DNA of 64,000 nt from Formosa haliotis (lineage in GTDB: Bacteria > Bacteroidota > Bacteroidia > Flavobacteriales > Flavobacteriaceae), in NCBI RefSeq assembly GCF_001685485.1, contig NZ_BDEL01000001.1, forward strand, positions 2,167,501-2,231,500. Direction: 5' to 3'. A program made the position numbers and the translations under genes. Shown piece by piece: positions 18,336 through 27,550 of the stretch. The notes beneath the pieces were generated by a model. The model saw only the letters and a program-made list of their open reading frames with translations. It did not search any database and had not been told where the DNA came from. Numbering within the stretch: the stretch's first letter is position 1; each line of letters opens with the position of its first letter.

Positions 18336-20051
18336 ATGAAAAAATCTCTAGTAGCAACTATCTGTTTTTTATTAACATGTGCTGTTTTTGCACAGGAAAA
18401 ACCCTCGGTAGATAACGCATACATTAAAAACTTAATTTCAAAATATAAAAAGGATGTTCGTGGTCCTTATCGGGATATTCGATGGTTTTGCGACGATGGC
18501 ACATTAAACATGCCTAAAGAACCTTGTGAAAACGGAGGTGTACAGCATGCTCGTTATAAAGACGAAGTGGTTGCATTAGGCGAAAAAAGCCATGTCTATT
18601 TAGGTCAGATTTTAGCCTCTACAGATCCTGAAGCGTTTTGGGATAAAGCCAACTACCATTCGCGTTTAAAGCAATATATTGTTGAAAAATATTTAAAATC
18701 TGTAGACGATGGTTGGATTAATAGACGGGCACAGTTTTACCGTGGCGCTTTTCAGGTAGAAGATGAAGAAGCTTGGGGAAAATCATTTTTTAAGTGGTTA
18801 TTACAAAATGAAGAATATATTACGAAACACTTCTATTTAATTCGCCAGGCCGTTAAAGACATTCCGCATTCTGAAGATGATAACGTTGCCCAACTGATGC
18901 GTAGTCAGTCTAAAGTTTTAGCCGAAGAGTACGATCCGTTTATGAATATTAGAATTAAAATTCACGGACAACCAGAACGTGCAGATATCGCTAAAGTTGA
19001 ACAGTTTAAAAAAGACCACGCTAGCAAATTAACTCCAGAATTAAACAAGGAGTTAGACGCCTTAATAAAAACCATGAACACGTATTTTGAGCCTGTACAA
19101 ATAGAAAGTTTATCGGCTTATTTACCTGAACTTACAAACTCCGATATAAAATCGAAATTAACCGATTTTATAGACGGTTATAAAAACATAAACGTTGCTA
19201 CTAAAATTGAAGGTTCTGCAGAAACCATGTGGTATATCCGCGAACATATTCTAGACGAAAAATCGGCTGCAGGACGTTTGGCTTTATTCGATTTATCTTT
19301 AAAATTAGAATTATTAATTACAAAACAAATTAACGAATACCCTGAAGCCACACTAAAAGATTTAATAAGTAAAATATGTTACTTAAGCAATGCTTCTGCG
19401 GCCTCTGGATATACAGAAATCTGGGAATGGCAAGAAGTTAAAGGGGCTTTATCTGTATCAGACGATCCTAAATTAACTTTAGAAACATTAAATAATATTT
19501 TAGAAGCAGCCCGCAAACAATTAGAATGGGGAACGGGCAAAAACAGTGCTATTTTTGGAGATGTCGTTACCCTTTACGAAGGGTTTGAACCTTTAGTTCA
19601 TAACTTTTTAGACGACAGAATTCGTGGTTCGGTAGCACTTCCGTTAGGGAATAGCATCGGAAAACTAGGAACCTTTATCACTTCAGAATCATCTCTAAAC
19701 AATCGTGTTTTAAATTTAGACAACCAGAGTCATATACACGGTTTAAACCCAGGATATGCTAAAGGAAAATTAATCGTTGTAGAAGGTTCTGGCGAAAATA
19801 TGGAAGTGAACCCAAATAACATTTATATTTTTGAAAGACCACCATCCGATTTAAAACCTATTGCTGGAATTTTAACTGTATCGGAAGGAAATTTAGTGTC
19901 TCACGTACAATTATTAGCACGAAATTTAGGAATTCCTAATGCCGCAATATCTTCGGATAATGTTCAAGAATTCAAAAAACATTCTGGTCAAGTTGTTTTC
20001 TATGCCGTATCTAACAAAGGAACGGTAATTATGAAAAGGAAAGCGACATGA
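18336..20051 (+). CDS. Exported protein with C-terminal phosphohistidine (PEP-utilising mobile) domain
   Basis: The 571-residue protein begins with a good signal peptide (MKKSLVATICFLL..AVFAQ). Residues about 25-450 are helical and unrecognised. Residues about 470-570 form a swivelling phosphohistidine domain: LNPGYAKGKLIVV, FERPPSDLKPIAGILTVS, then EGNLVSHVQLLARNLGIPN with the probable phospho-accepting H523. In PPDK and PEP synthase the ATP-grasp domain comes before the His domain. Here the His domain comes first and the ATP-grasp part is the next gene, an order known from plant glucan water dikinases. The SHV..ARN spacing also resembles those enzymes. The stop overlaps the next start (ATGA), so the two are translated as a pair. 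Export of only one half is odd. Confidence 0.78.
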   Translation: MKKSLVATICFLLTCAVFAQEKPSVDNAYIKNLISKYKKDVRGPYRDIRWFCDDGTLNMPKEPCENGGVQHARYKDEVVALGEKSHVYLGQILASTDPEAFWDKANYHSRLKQYIVEKYLKSVDDGWINRRAQFYRGAFQVEDEEAWGKSFFKWLLQNEEYITKHFYLIRQAVKDIPHSEDDNVAQLMRSQSKVLAEEYDPFMNIRIKIHGQPERADIAKVEQFKKDHASKLTPELNKELDALIKTMNTYFEPVQIESLSAYLPELTNSDIKSKLTDFIDGYKNINVATKIEGSAETMWYIREHILDEKSAAGRLALFDLSLKLELLITKQINEYPEATLKDLISKICYLSNASAASGYTEIWEWQEVKGALSVSDDPKLTLETLNNILEAARKQLEWGTGKNSAIFGDVVTLYEGFEPLVHNFLDDRIRGSVALPLGNSIGKLGTFITSESSLNNRVLNLDNQSHIHGLNPGYAKGKLIVVEGSGENMEVNPNNIYIFERPPSDLKPIAGILTVSEGNLVSHVQLLARNLGIPNAAISSDNVQEFKKHSGQVVFYAVSNKGTVIMKRKAT

Positions 20052-21226
20052 CAGCAGACGAGCAAAATCTATTTTCTAAAGCAGAACAAACACATGATAT
20101 GATAACTGTTCCTGTTGAAAAAATTAGATTAGACCGTACTACGATTCTAAATTTAAGAGAAGTTAACGCGAAATCGTCTGGTATTTATTGCGGACCAAAA
20201 GCAGCCAATCTAGGAGAGTTAAAAGAAAATTTCCCAGACCATGTTGTAGAAGGATTTGTTATTCCGTTTGGTATCTTTTTAAATCATATGAAGCAAACTA
20301 TTCCTAACGAAACCACCACGTATTGGGAATATTTAAACAGTATTTTTAATGATGCTAGACAAATGAAAAAGGACGGAAAATCTGCAAAAGATATTGAAAC
20401 CTTCCAACTAACAGAGTTAGGTAAACTGCGTAAATTAATTATAGACATGCCACTTTTAGATGGCTTTATTTCTGATTTGGAAGGCAATTTCGAATCGGTA
20501 TTAGGCACGAAATTGGGCGGTACTTCTGTGTTTTTAAGAAGTGACACCAATATGGAAGATTTAAAAAGTTTTACTGGTGCTGGTTTAAATTTAACCTTAT
20601 TCAATGTCTTAGAACGCAACAAAATTATAGAAGGTATCAAAACCGTTTGGGCTTCACCTTATACAGAACGTAGTTTTAAATGGCGCCAGAAATACCTAAC
20701 AAATCCAGAAAATGTATACCCATCTATCGTGGTTATTCCAGGGGTAAATAACGATTATTCTGGAGTTATGATTACTAAGGGAGTTTCTACCGGTAAAACC
20801 GATGAAATTACTGTTGCCTTTAGCCGCGGTGTTGGTGGTGCAGTAGATGGTCAAGCAGCAGAAACCTGGACCATAAAAAACAATGGCAACCATCATTTAA
20901 TTTCACCATCTCGCGAGCCGTACTATTTATCGTTACCAAGTACAGGAGGAACTAAACGAAACGTTACTACTTTTGAAACGCCAATAGTCAGTTCAAAAAA
21001 CATAAAAACAGTAAATGCGTTTAGTAAGGAACTCGCTAAAAAAATGGAGAAAAAAGGAATCCACGGGCCATACGATGTAGAACTTGGCTTTAAAGATGAC
21101 AAAATATGGTTATTCCAAGTACGTCCTTTTGTTGAAAATAAAAATGCAAAAAGTTCAACCTATTTAGAATCGATCACGCCTAAAGTAGACCTTAACAAAA
21201 CCATCTCTAACACCACATCATTATAA
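20048..21226 (+). CDS. PEP/pyruvate-binding (PPDK_N) ATP-grasp domain protein
   Basis: The 392-residue protein has the nucleotide-binding domain of dikinases: GPKAANLGEL (49-58), VFLRSDTNMEDLKSFTGAGL (161-180), WASPYTERSFKWR, PGVNNDYSGVMITKG, an AFSRGVGGAVDGQ loop, and the C-terminal DVELGFKDDKIWLFQVRPF that closes the ATP site. It has no His domain of its own and no obvious signal peptide. Its ATG overlaps the stop of the preceding phosphohistidine-domain gene by four bases, and together they make a complete two-part dikinase in His-then-ATP order. The acceptor (pyruvate, glucan or other) is not set by sequence. The gene ends two bases before a beta-lactamase-like gene. Confidence 0.82.
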   Translation: MTADEQNLFSKAEQTHDMITVPVEKIRLDRTTILNLREVNAKSSGIYCGPKAANLGELKENFPDHVVEGFVIPFGIFLNHMKQTIPNETTTYWEYLNSIFNDARQMKKDGKSAKDIETFQLTELGKLRKLIIDMPLLDGFISDLEGNFESVLGTKLGGTSVFLRSDTNMEDLKSFTGAGLNLTLFNVLERNKIIEGIKTVWASPYTERSFKWRQKYLTNPENVYPSIVVIPGVNNDYSGVMITKGVSTGKTDEITVAFSRGVGGAVDGQAAETWTIKNNGNHHLISPSREPYYLSLPSTGGTKRNVTTFETPIVSSKNIKTVNAFSKELAKKMEKKGIHGPYDVELGFKDDKIWLFQVRPFVENKNAKSSTYLESITPKVDLNKTISNTTSL

Positions 21227-21228
21227 TT

Positions 21229-22494
21229 ATGAAAAAAATAGTATTACTAATTGTCGTTTTAGCATCGTTTGGTTTTACAGCCAATTATTACTATCCAATC
21301 GATGGTTATGCTTTAACAGGAATTAAACGATTGGCCTATTTAGAACGTGTTAAAAGCGGCGAAATTAAAAGCCATAGAATTCCACCAGGAGCTTTTAGAC
21401 CTTTAGATTCTATTAAACTAAACTTAGTAGATAGACGCCATGAAGTTGGAGATGTTCCAGAAGTAGATCCTGAATTACAAGACCGTATAGAGGGTTTATT
21501 TAGAGGTTTAGATAAGAATTATTCTATGACGGTTTTAGACATGACTGAGGGAAGACCTTTACGTTATGCACAACACCGCGAAACGGCAGGCTACCAACCA
21601 GGAAGTGTTGGTAAACTGGTTGTATTAACAGCTTTTTTCAATCAATTGTGTCAAATTTTTCCGGAAGGCGATTTTGAAGTACGACGTGCTTTATTGAAGA
21701 AGAAAATTGTAAAAGCTGGAAACTGGGCATTACACGACCATCATACTGTACCTATTTACGATTTAGAAACCGAAAAACTTGTTAAAAGAACAATAAGAGC
21801 TACAGACGAGTTTACACTTTACGAATGGCTAGACCACATGGTTTCTGTGAGTAACAACGGAGCAGCAAGTGTGGTGTGGAGAGAAGCTGTACTGATGCAT
21901 GTTTTTCAAGGCCATTATCCTGATTTAACCTTTGAAGAAGGCGAGGAATATTTTAAAAACACGCCAAAAAGCGAACTGTCTAAAATGGCAATCGACTTGG
22001 TTAATGCGCCTTTAAGAGAGTTAGGAATTACTGAGGACGAATGGCGATTAGGAAAGTTTTTCACCACTGGAGCCGGAAATTACATTCCTGGTAGAGATGG
22101 AAGTATTGGAAGCCCGATAGGACTGATAAAATTTGTTATTGCACTTGAAAAAGGCGAGGTTGTCGATGAGAAATCGAGTTTAGAAATGAAACGTCTTTTG
22201 TATATGACCGATAGACGTATTCGTTATGCAGCTTCAAAATCTTTAGACAGCGCTGCGGTGTATTTTAAATCGGGTAGTTTATATTCTTGCGACAAAAACA
22301 AGCCAGGTCCTTGCGGTAAATACGCCGGTAATAAATGGAATTATATGAACTCAGTTGCCATTGTAGAACACCCGGACGGAACCCGTTATGCAGTTTGTTT
22401 AATGACCAACGTATTACATAAAAACTCTGCTTACGACCATTTAATGTTAGCATCAAAAATAGATGCGATTATGGATCCGAAAGACGAAGATTAA
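21229..22494 (+). CDS. Class A beta-lactamase-like serine hydrolase (copy 1)
   Basis: The 421-residue protein keeps the three active-site motifs of penicillin-recognising enzymes: SVGK (S126, K129), SNN (208-210) and KSG (347-349). An N-terminal hydrophobic segment (residues 1-18) is a signal peptide or anchor, so it acts in the periplasm. The protein is far longer than a true class A beta-lactamase (about 290), with an extra 100 N-terminal residues and insertions rich in charged residues. It is the third gene of the dikinase-like operon. A peptidoglycan or ester substrate is as likely as beta-lactams. Its stop overlaps that of the convergent transporter gene. Confidence 0.83.
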   Translation: MKKIVLLIVVLASFGFTANYYYPIDGYALTGIKRLAYLERVKSGEIKSHRIPPGAFRPLDSIKLNLVDRRHEVGDVPEVDPELQDRIEGLFRGLDKNYSMTVLDMTEGRPLRYAQHRETAGYQPGSVGKLVVLTAFFNQLCQIFPEGDFEVRRALLKKKIVKAGNWALHDHHTVPIYDLETEKLVKRTIRATDEFTLYEWLDHMVSVSNNGAASVVWREAVLMHVFQGHYPDLTFEEGEEYFKNTPKSELSKMAIDLVNAPLRELGITEDEWRLGKFFTTGAGNYIPGRDGSIGSPIGLIKFVIALEKGEVVDEKSSLEMKRLLYMTDRRIRYAASKSLDSAAVYFKSGSLYSCDKNKPGPCGKYAGNKWNYMNSVAIVEHPDGTRYAVCLMTNVLHKNSAYDHLMLASKIDAIMDPKDED

Positions 22495-25334
22495 GACGCT
22501 TTTTTCAACACTTCTAGTGTTTGCTGAGCTTGATTTCGAATACTTTCGCTATGATCGTTTAATACCATCTGAACCAACGGAATAAATGTTTTTCTGTTGG
22601 TTTTTTCTATTAAATACAATACGGCATGCTTAATTTTTATATCGTGACGTTGCAGTAATATTTTATAACATTCGGCTTCACTGTACACTTTTAGATTCAG
22701 TTTTTTAATAATCTCTTCAGAGATTTCATTGTTGTACAAGGCCGATTCTGCTATAGGTATTAATTCGCGCTTTAAATGATAATCTAGAATATTATCTAAA
22801 AACTCGATAGCATTTACTCGCTGTTCTTCTTCACCATTGATTATAATATCCAGAATAGGATCGATATCATTTGGAGGAAATTTAAGTCCTAAAAACTTAA
22901 AAATACGGTGTAACTGACGATCTAATCGTTGCTCTAAAATGTGCATTAATCCATTTCTAGCCTCGTCTTCCGCTTTCGAATTAACACGATCGCTCTTCTC
23001 TTTAAAATTAATAATAATTTGAGAGTGTATGGAGGACAACGTGCTTTGATAGACTTGGCATTCATCTAGAATTTTATCAACCACAAAACGGTCTTTTATT
23101 TTAAGATTTGGATGCGTCCATTTTAAATGTTTTAAACTCTCTATAGCCTCTATGGTTACAGAATGCTCTGTGGTATCTATAAGTTTAATTAAAGCGTGCA
23201 CAGCCTTTTGGGAGGCAAAAGTTTCTAAAACGGCAGGGATAACATGAGCATCATCTAAATCGTAATGCTCCTCCATAGTCTTTTGTGTGAGCTCATCAAT
23301 AATATGCTCGTCGTATTCATGAAGTGCTGCAATGGCATGTTGTCTAGTTTCCTTTTTAGATAACCAAGAAACAATATCATCTAAAAACATATGGTCTTTA
23401 GTTTTCGCCGCATTTTCTATGGCTACTTTCACAATTTCAATGTCCTTACTTTGTAATTGATTACTAATGATATAATAAAAGGATTTGGCGTGAATGTTAC
23501 CAATAGCCTCTAAAATGGTTTGTATTTTTATGGTTTTAAGCTCTGTATCTGTGGCCATACTCCATTCGTCTATCGCCATTTGCAACCATTTATTAAAGTT
23601 AAAGCGCTCTTGAATAATATGATTGTTTTTTAACTCTAAAGACAATCCAATAAGCGTGGCATTTCTAACAGACTCTTCCCCACTATTTAAATACGATTCA
23701 AAAAGATCTAAGGTATCCCGCTTTCGTTTATGAATAAGATATCGAAACGCACTAGTTGTTAAGTCTTGGTCGGGATCGTGGATTAAAGGCTCTATTTGAT
23801 CTGAAAGATCTTCGGTTTTTAAAAAATATAAATTTTCTATAGCCAAGGCTTTTACTTTAACCGAGTTGTGATTTAGCAGAGATTTGGTTGAAGCAAACAA
23901 ACGCTCGTCTGGAGCCTCGAGTGTTCTCCCTAACATATGTAATATCTGATTTTCGGAACCATGCTCGAACACATCTTTTATACTATTGATAATAGACGTA
24001 ACCGGACGTTCCTCCTTTTTAGGTTTATCGACACCTTTAGCAGCCGATGTGTCTAATAAATTTTTAAATGCATTAATATAGGCTATTCGAAGTTTAAAAA
24101 TATATCCTATCCAAATAACAATTAGAACGATGGTAATAATACTTACATAAATAGAATGAATATTAAGACCATTAATAAAGAATATAAGAATTAGTCCTGC
24201 TAGTCCCGTAGCAATACTATCTATCACCACATCGATAAACGTTTTGGTTTTTTTCTTTATATCTATAGGAATAGGAATAGAGAGTAATTCTGTAGCCGAT
24301 TTATTTACCGATTGTTTTAAACTCCCATCAACAATTTTTATAAATACAACCACTCCTAACTGAGGTACAAAAAGCAACACTATAGATCCTATTAAGATAC
24401 CTGTTGGTAACCATAACAACGATTTACCTACTCCAAAGGTTCCCACGATGCGCTTTGTTAAAAACAATTGAATAAGCAAGGACACCACACTTAAGGTTGA
24501 AAACCAAAACCCGAAGAAGGAGGTTAAATCTTCAGAATTTAAAATGAGCTCTGAAGCATAATGACTGTATTGATAATCTACCAATTTGGCCACCATTACA
24601 CTAATTCCAATAACAACCGCCATTAAGCTTAATAATTTAGATTGCTTAATTAGGGTAAACGGAGATTCTCCGCGATGTGCAATTTTATGTTTTCTTGGTA
24701 AAACACCGGTTTTAACAACATTTTTCTTCCAAATAAAACGTGTGATAGGAAGGCAGAAAAATAAAATAAAAGCAGCTACAAATAATAAATTTTCTGAATC
24801 TAAAAAACGTGTTAACAGCGAAGTTAAATATCCTCCAAAAATACCCCCAGCAATAGCTCCCGCACCTATAAACCCAAAAACACGCTTGGCTTCGCGAATG
24901 TTGTACACTAAGTTGGCTAAAATCCAGAATTGAGATGTGGTTAATAAGCCATAAATGGCAACCCAGATGTATGGAATGTAAAGTAAATAGCCTAAATCGA
25001 CATGAAGGTTTAGTGCAATTCCAAAAATTATAAGACATAACAGGCACCCTAAAATCGTGAGTTCTATAACTCGATTTAAGGGAAAGCGTTCTAAGAATCT
25101 ATCGTAAAAATAAGATCCAATTACGGCAGAAATAGCTGTTAATATATAAGCCAATGGTAAAGCATTGGCTGTAAGAGTAGATAGAAATAACGAATTTATT
25201 GTTGGTTTAACAACAAGTAAAGTAGTTATTAATAAAAATACATTAAGTTGTAATAATAATGTTTTCTGTAACTCATCCTCATTTAAGTCGAAAACATTTA
25301 ATAAGTAGGTTTTAACTGGTTGTATTAGTCGCAT
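22491..25334 (-). CDS. Nucleotide-transporter-like (NTT/MFS) membrane protein with C-terminal HEAT repeats
   Basis: The 947-residue protein has about 11-12 membrane helices in the first 420 residues with NTT/ADP-ATP-carrier-like features (LLVVKPTINSLFL, REAKRVFGFIGAGAIAGGIFGGYL, and a VDGSLKQSVNKSATELL segment). Residues about 430-945 are a soluble run of HEAT-type helical repeats (for example LLNHNSVKVKALAIENLYFL and VLNDHSESIRNQAQQTLEVL). Known NTT proteins exchange ATP and ADP or move nucleotides. Many free-living bacteria carry HEAT-fused relatives of unknown substrate. The start overlaps the end of the upstream beta-lactamase-like gene by 23 bases, so the two form one operon. Nucleotide transport is an inference. 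Confidence 0.75.
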   Translation of the reverse strand: MRLIQPVKTYLLNVFDLNEDELQKTLLLQLNVFLLITTLLVVKPTINSLFLSTLTANALPLAYILTAISAVIGSYFYDRFLERFPLNRVIELTILGCLLCLIIFGIALNLHVDLGYLLYIPYIWVAIYGLLTTSQFWILANLVYNIREAKRVFGFIGAGAIAGGIFGGYLTSLLTRFLDSENLLFVAAFILFFCLPITRFIWKKNVVKTGVLPRKHKIAHRGESPFTLIKQSKLLSLMAVVIGISVMVAKLVDYQYSHYASELILNSEDLTSFFGFWFSTLSVVSLLIQLFLTKRIVGTFGVGKSLLWLPTGILIGSIVLLFVPQLGVVVFIKIVDGSLKQSVNKSATELLSIPIPIDIKKKTKTFIDVVIDSIATGLAGLILIFFINGLNIHSIYVSIITIVLIVIWIGYIFKLRIAYINAFKNLLDTSAAKGVDKPKKEERPVTSIINSIKDVFEHGSENQILHMLGRTLEAPDERLFASTKSLLNHNSVKVKALAIENLYFLKTEDLSDQIEPLIHDPDQDLTTSAFRYLIHKRKRDTLDLFESYLNSGEESVRNATLIGLSLELKNNHIIQERFNFNKWLQMAIDEWSMATDTELKTIKIQTILEAIGNIHAKSFYYIISNQLQSKDIEIVKVAIENAAKTKDHMFLDDIVSWLSKKETRQHAIAALHEYDEHIIDELTQKTMEEHYDLDDAHVIPAVLETFASQKAVHALIKLIDTTEHSVTIEAIESLKHLKWTHPNLKIKDRFVVDKILDECQVYQSTLSSIHSQIIINFKEKSDRVNSKAEDEARNGLMHILEQRLDRQLHRIFKFLGLKFPPNDIDPILDIIINGEEEQRVNAIEFLDNILDYHLKRELIPIAESALYNNEISEEIIKKLNLKVYSEAECYKILLQRHDIKIKHAVLYLIEKTNRKTFIPLVQMVLNDHSESIRNQAQQTLEVLKKAS

Positions 25335-26331
25335 TAGGGGTTATATTTATAGCTTTCTCTATTGGAGATACCAAATTACGAATAATTTGTTCGCCATTCT
25401 CATTTTCTATTAAAGCTACTAATATATATTTTCTTTCTGCATCCCACACTAAAATAGAATCGGCATGCCAATTTTTCCATGAACCAGATTTTCTAAACAA
25501 TCTAGCGTTAGGCGCTAACTTCTCTAGTGTGTTCACAAATTTATGATGCAATTCAGGATTTTCCATCATGTCTAGCATATGCTTAGAACGTTTCGGACTT
25601 ACCAATCTTCCGTGAAGCATTAAATAATAAAACCTACAAACTTGTTCTGCAGTAGCTGCATGACTTAAATTTTTCAACGGCTCTCTATTCGTTGCACCAG
25701 AAGCCGCATAACGCTTTCCTACCCATAATCCACCGCCTTGCTCTTTATCGTACAAGTGATATTTATCTGAAGTTAAAACATCTTCAATTTTTTGAAACCC
25801 TACACGATCAATCATTCGAGTTGTAGCCTGATTGTTCGATTTACTAATCATGATCCGCATATCATTCTTAACATCAGAAGTTTCATTTAATTCTCCGCTT
25901 TCAATAGCATCCTCCGCAGCTAAAAGCACCGCTATTTTAGGTAAGCTAGCCGCATACATCATTTCATCCCCGTTAAGATTGGCAAATCTTGGAGCTTCAG
26001 GATCGTTTAAATCGACCACACCAATAGCCATCTTTTTATTTAGAATAAGATTTTTCCAGGTTTTATTTTTAAAAATCTCTTCCTTAAGATTAGCTGTAAA
26101 AGCATTGTTTTTATATAAATCTAAAGGTCTAAAATCTTCTTCGGGTGCAGTAAACGGCAGATTTGCATAATTATCATCGGCACTAAATGCTCCTGAATAT
26201 TCTAATTTTGAAGATAAGTTATTTGGGTTAACCTTATATTTTGCTAAAGTTTTTGTCCCTAAGATGGATGAAGTTAAAATCAGTGCTCCGAAAAACAAGG
26301 ATTTAAAATGTTTTTTACTGCCTTTTTTCAT
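25312..26331 (-). CDS. Class A beta-lactamase-like serine hydrolase (copy 2)
   Basis: The ATG at 26331 (MKKGSKKHFKSLFFGALIL) gives a membrane-targeting N terminus; a TTG three codons earlier is not needed. The 339-residue product has SLPK (S129, K132), SNN (165-167) and KSG (281-283), the full penicillin-recognising triad. Like copy 1 it has a long N-terminal extension and an FRPLD motif before the catalytic domain; copy 1 has a matching FRPLD. The two proteins therefore share architecture as well as fold. It precedes and overlaps the NTT-like transporter gene. A periplasmic cell-wall-related hydrolase is likely; resistance is not implied. Confidence 0.84.
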   Translation of the reverse strand: MKKGSKKHFKSLFFGALILTSSILGTKTLAKYKVNPNNLSSKLEYSGAFSADDNYANLPFTAPEEDFRPLDLYKNNAFTANLKEEIFKNKTWKNLILNKKMAIGVVDLNDPEAPRFANLNGDEMMYAASLPKIAVLLAAEDAIESGELNETSDVKNDMRIMISKSNNQATTRMIDRVGFQKIEDVLTSDKYHLYDKEQGGGLWVGKRYAASGATNREPLKNLSHAATAEQVCRFYYLMLHGRLVSPKRSKHMLDMMENPELHHKFVNTLEKLAPNARLFRKSGSWKNWHADSILVWDAERKYILVALIENENGEQIIRNLVSPIEKAINITPNATNTTS

Positions 26332-26661
26332 AGAATGCAATGCATTAAATACGAGTGTAATATTACTTTAAATTAGATTAATAAAATAAAAATTTAACTT
26401 ATTTTTTATAAAGCCGAATTAACTCATTGAAGCAAATTAATTTACGTCCTTACACTATCTTTATTTACGTTAAAAACGTTGAAACGGATGTTTTGGTATA
26501 TGAGTAACAATATTTTAGATGTTAAAATTTATTTTAACATCTAAAGATAAACAAGTCCACTTTAAACTGTTATAAGCCGATTTTTTATCGCAAATGTTAT
26601 GCCAAGGCTAATAAAAAATACAACTATTAGTGCTATTTAAAATTTGTCTCAATTAAACTTA
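26332..26661. other. Intergenic region with a 14-base perfect inverted repeat
   Basis: The spacer between two minus-strand genes is AT-rich and holds TTTAGATGTTAAAA (26514-26527) and its exact inverse TTTTAACATCTAAA (26532-26545) around a four-base loop. The stem could be a terminator for neither flanking gene in a standard way, since it lies over 180 bases upstream of the hydrolase start and about 420 bases upstream of no gene end on the plus strand. An operator or a small-RNA stem is possible. No open frame of note is present. Confidence 0.55.
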
Positions 26662-27096
26662 TTATTCCTGAGTTTTAGAATAACTTATCATCCAATTGAT
26701 ATTAAACTTATCTGTAAACATTCCGAAGTAGTCACCCCAAAACGTATCGTCCATTGGCATAGTTACTTTGCCTCCGGCAGAAAGCGATTCAAATAAAGCA
26801 TCGGCTTTAGCCTTACTTTCTACATTTAAAGATAAGCTAATATTGTTTCCAATAATGGTTTTTACACCCCAATCTCCTACGGTATCACTGCCCATTAAAA
26901 TTGTAGAATCATCTATTGGTAAACTCATATGCATGATTTTACTTTTATCGGCTTCAGACAGTTCAACACCTTCTTGGGGTGGCATGTCTCCAAACCGACC
27001 TAAATACGAAAATTCGCCTCCAAAAACAGATTTATAAAAATTGAAAGCTTCTTCACAATTCCCTAAAAATGTGAGATACGGATTTAATGCTGGCAT
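26662..27096 (-). CDS. VOC/PhnB-like glyoxalase-fold protein
   Basis: The 144-residue protein has the start NPYLTFLGNCEEAFNFYKSVFGG and the end DDTFWGDYFGMFTDKFNINWMI, which define the PhnB-like branch of the vicinal oxygen chelate superfamily. Members are small cytoplasmic dimers, and most have no known substrate. The older name 3-demethylubiquinone methyltransferase-like is not reliable for them. The gene stands alone, with a long upstream spacer. Confidence 0.88.
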   Translation of the reverse strand: MPALNPYLTFLGNCEEAFNFYKSVFGGEFSYLGRFGDMPPQEGVELSEADKSKIMHMSLPIDDSTILMGSDTVGDWGVKTIIGNNISLSLNVESKAKADALFESLSAGGKVTMPMDDTFWGDYFGMFTDKFNINWMISYSKTQE

Positions 27097-27550
27097 AATA
27101 ATATAATTTTTGGTTATCGATTGTTTGTAAGGTCTAATCTGTTAAAATTAATTTTTTTCGGAGTAAAACCATAATTTTTAGTGTTAATAATACTTATTTA
27201 CAAGGCTTTAAAACATTCTACATTTTCCAATTATAAAATATAAACCTTAGCTATAATTGCAGCAACTCAATAAAAAACAGCATACAGAAATCCCTAAATG
27301 TTAAAATTATATGTATTTCATCGATTTATACTGTATTTTACCTGTACGACATTTGGTTTTTACCAAATATTTAACATATATTAGCAGTGTAACTATTTAA
27401 TATAGTAACGATTAATCCATATATCGCTTCCCTCAAGATATTTTAGGTATAACCACATGTTGGACCCATAAAAGATTTTATTCTTTTTAAACTCTAGCAT
27501 GACTATTTAGAATTTTAACTAAACCTATATAACCTAAAAAAATTAACCTT
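27097..27550. other. 454-base intergenic region with a palindrome and a probable promoter for the 49-residue lipoprotein
   Basis: The region upstream of the small lipoprotein gene contains ATTTGGTTTTTACCAAAT (27351-27368), a seven-base inverted repeat, then a possible -7 region around 27382 and the tract CCCTCAAG near 27431. A similar order (TACGGTTTTACCGTA, a -7 element, CCCTCAAG) follows the response regulator gene at 30558-30640. The likely 5' leader of the lipoprotein gene is about 150 bases. The rest is AT-rich with no reading frame I can support. Confidence 0.45.

Noticed and set aside
20040..20055. Split between the His-domain and ATP-grasp genes as a frameshift in one gene
   Set aside because: The ATGA overlap is a normal coupled start, both frames read through without odd codons, and no single-base change in a homopolymer would be the obvious cause. 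Orthologue comparison could still change this view.
21229..26331. The two beta-lactamase-like genes as targets of the BlaI system at 31 kb
   Set aside because: No ACTAA-N4-TTAGT dyad was seen upstream of either operon, and both proteins have non-standard length and architecture.
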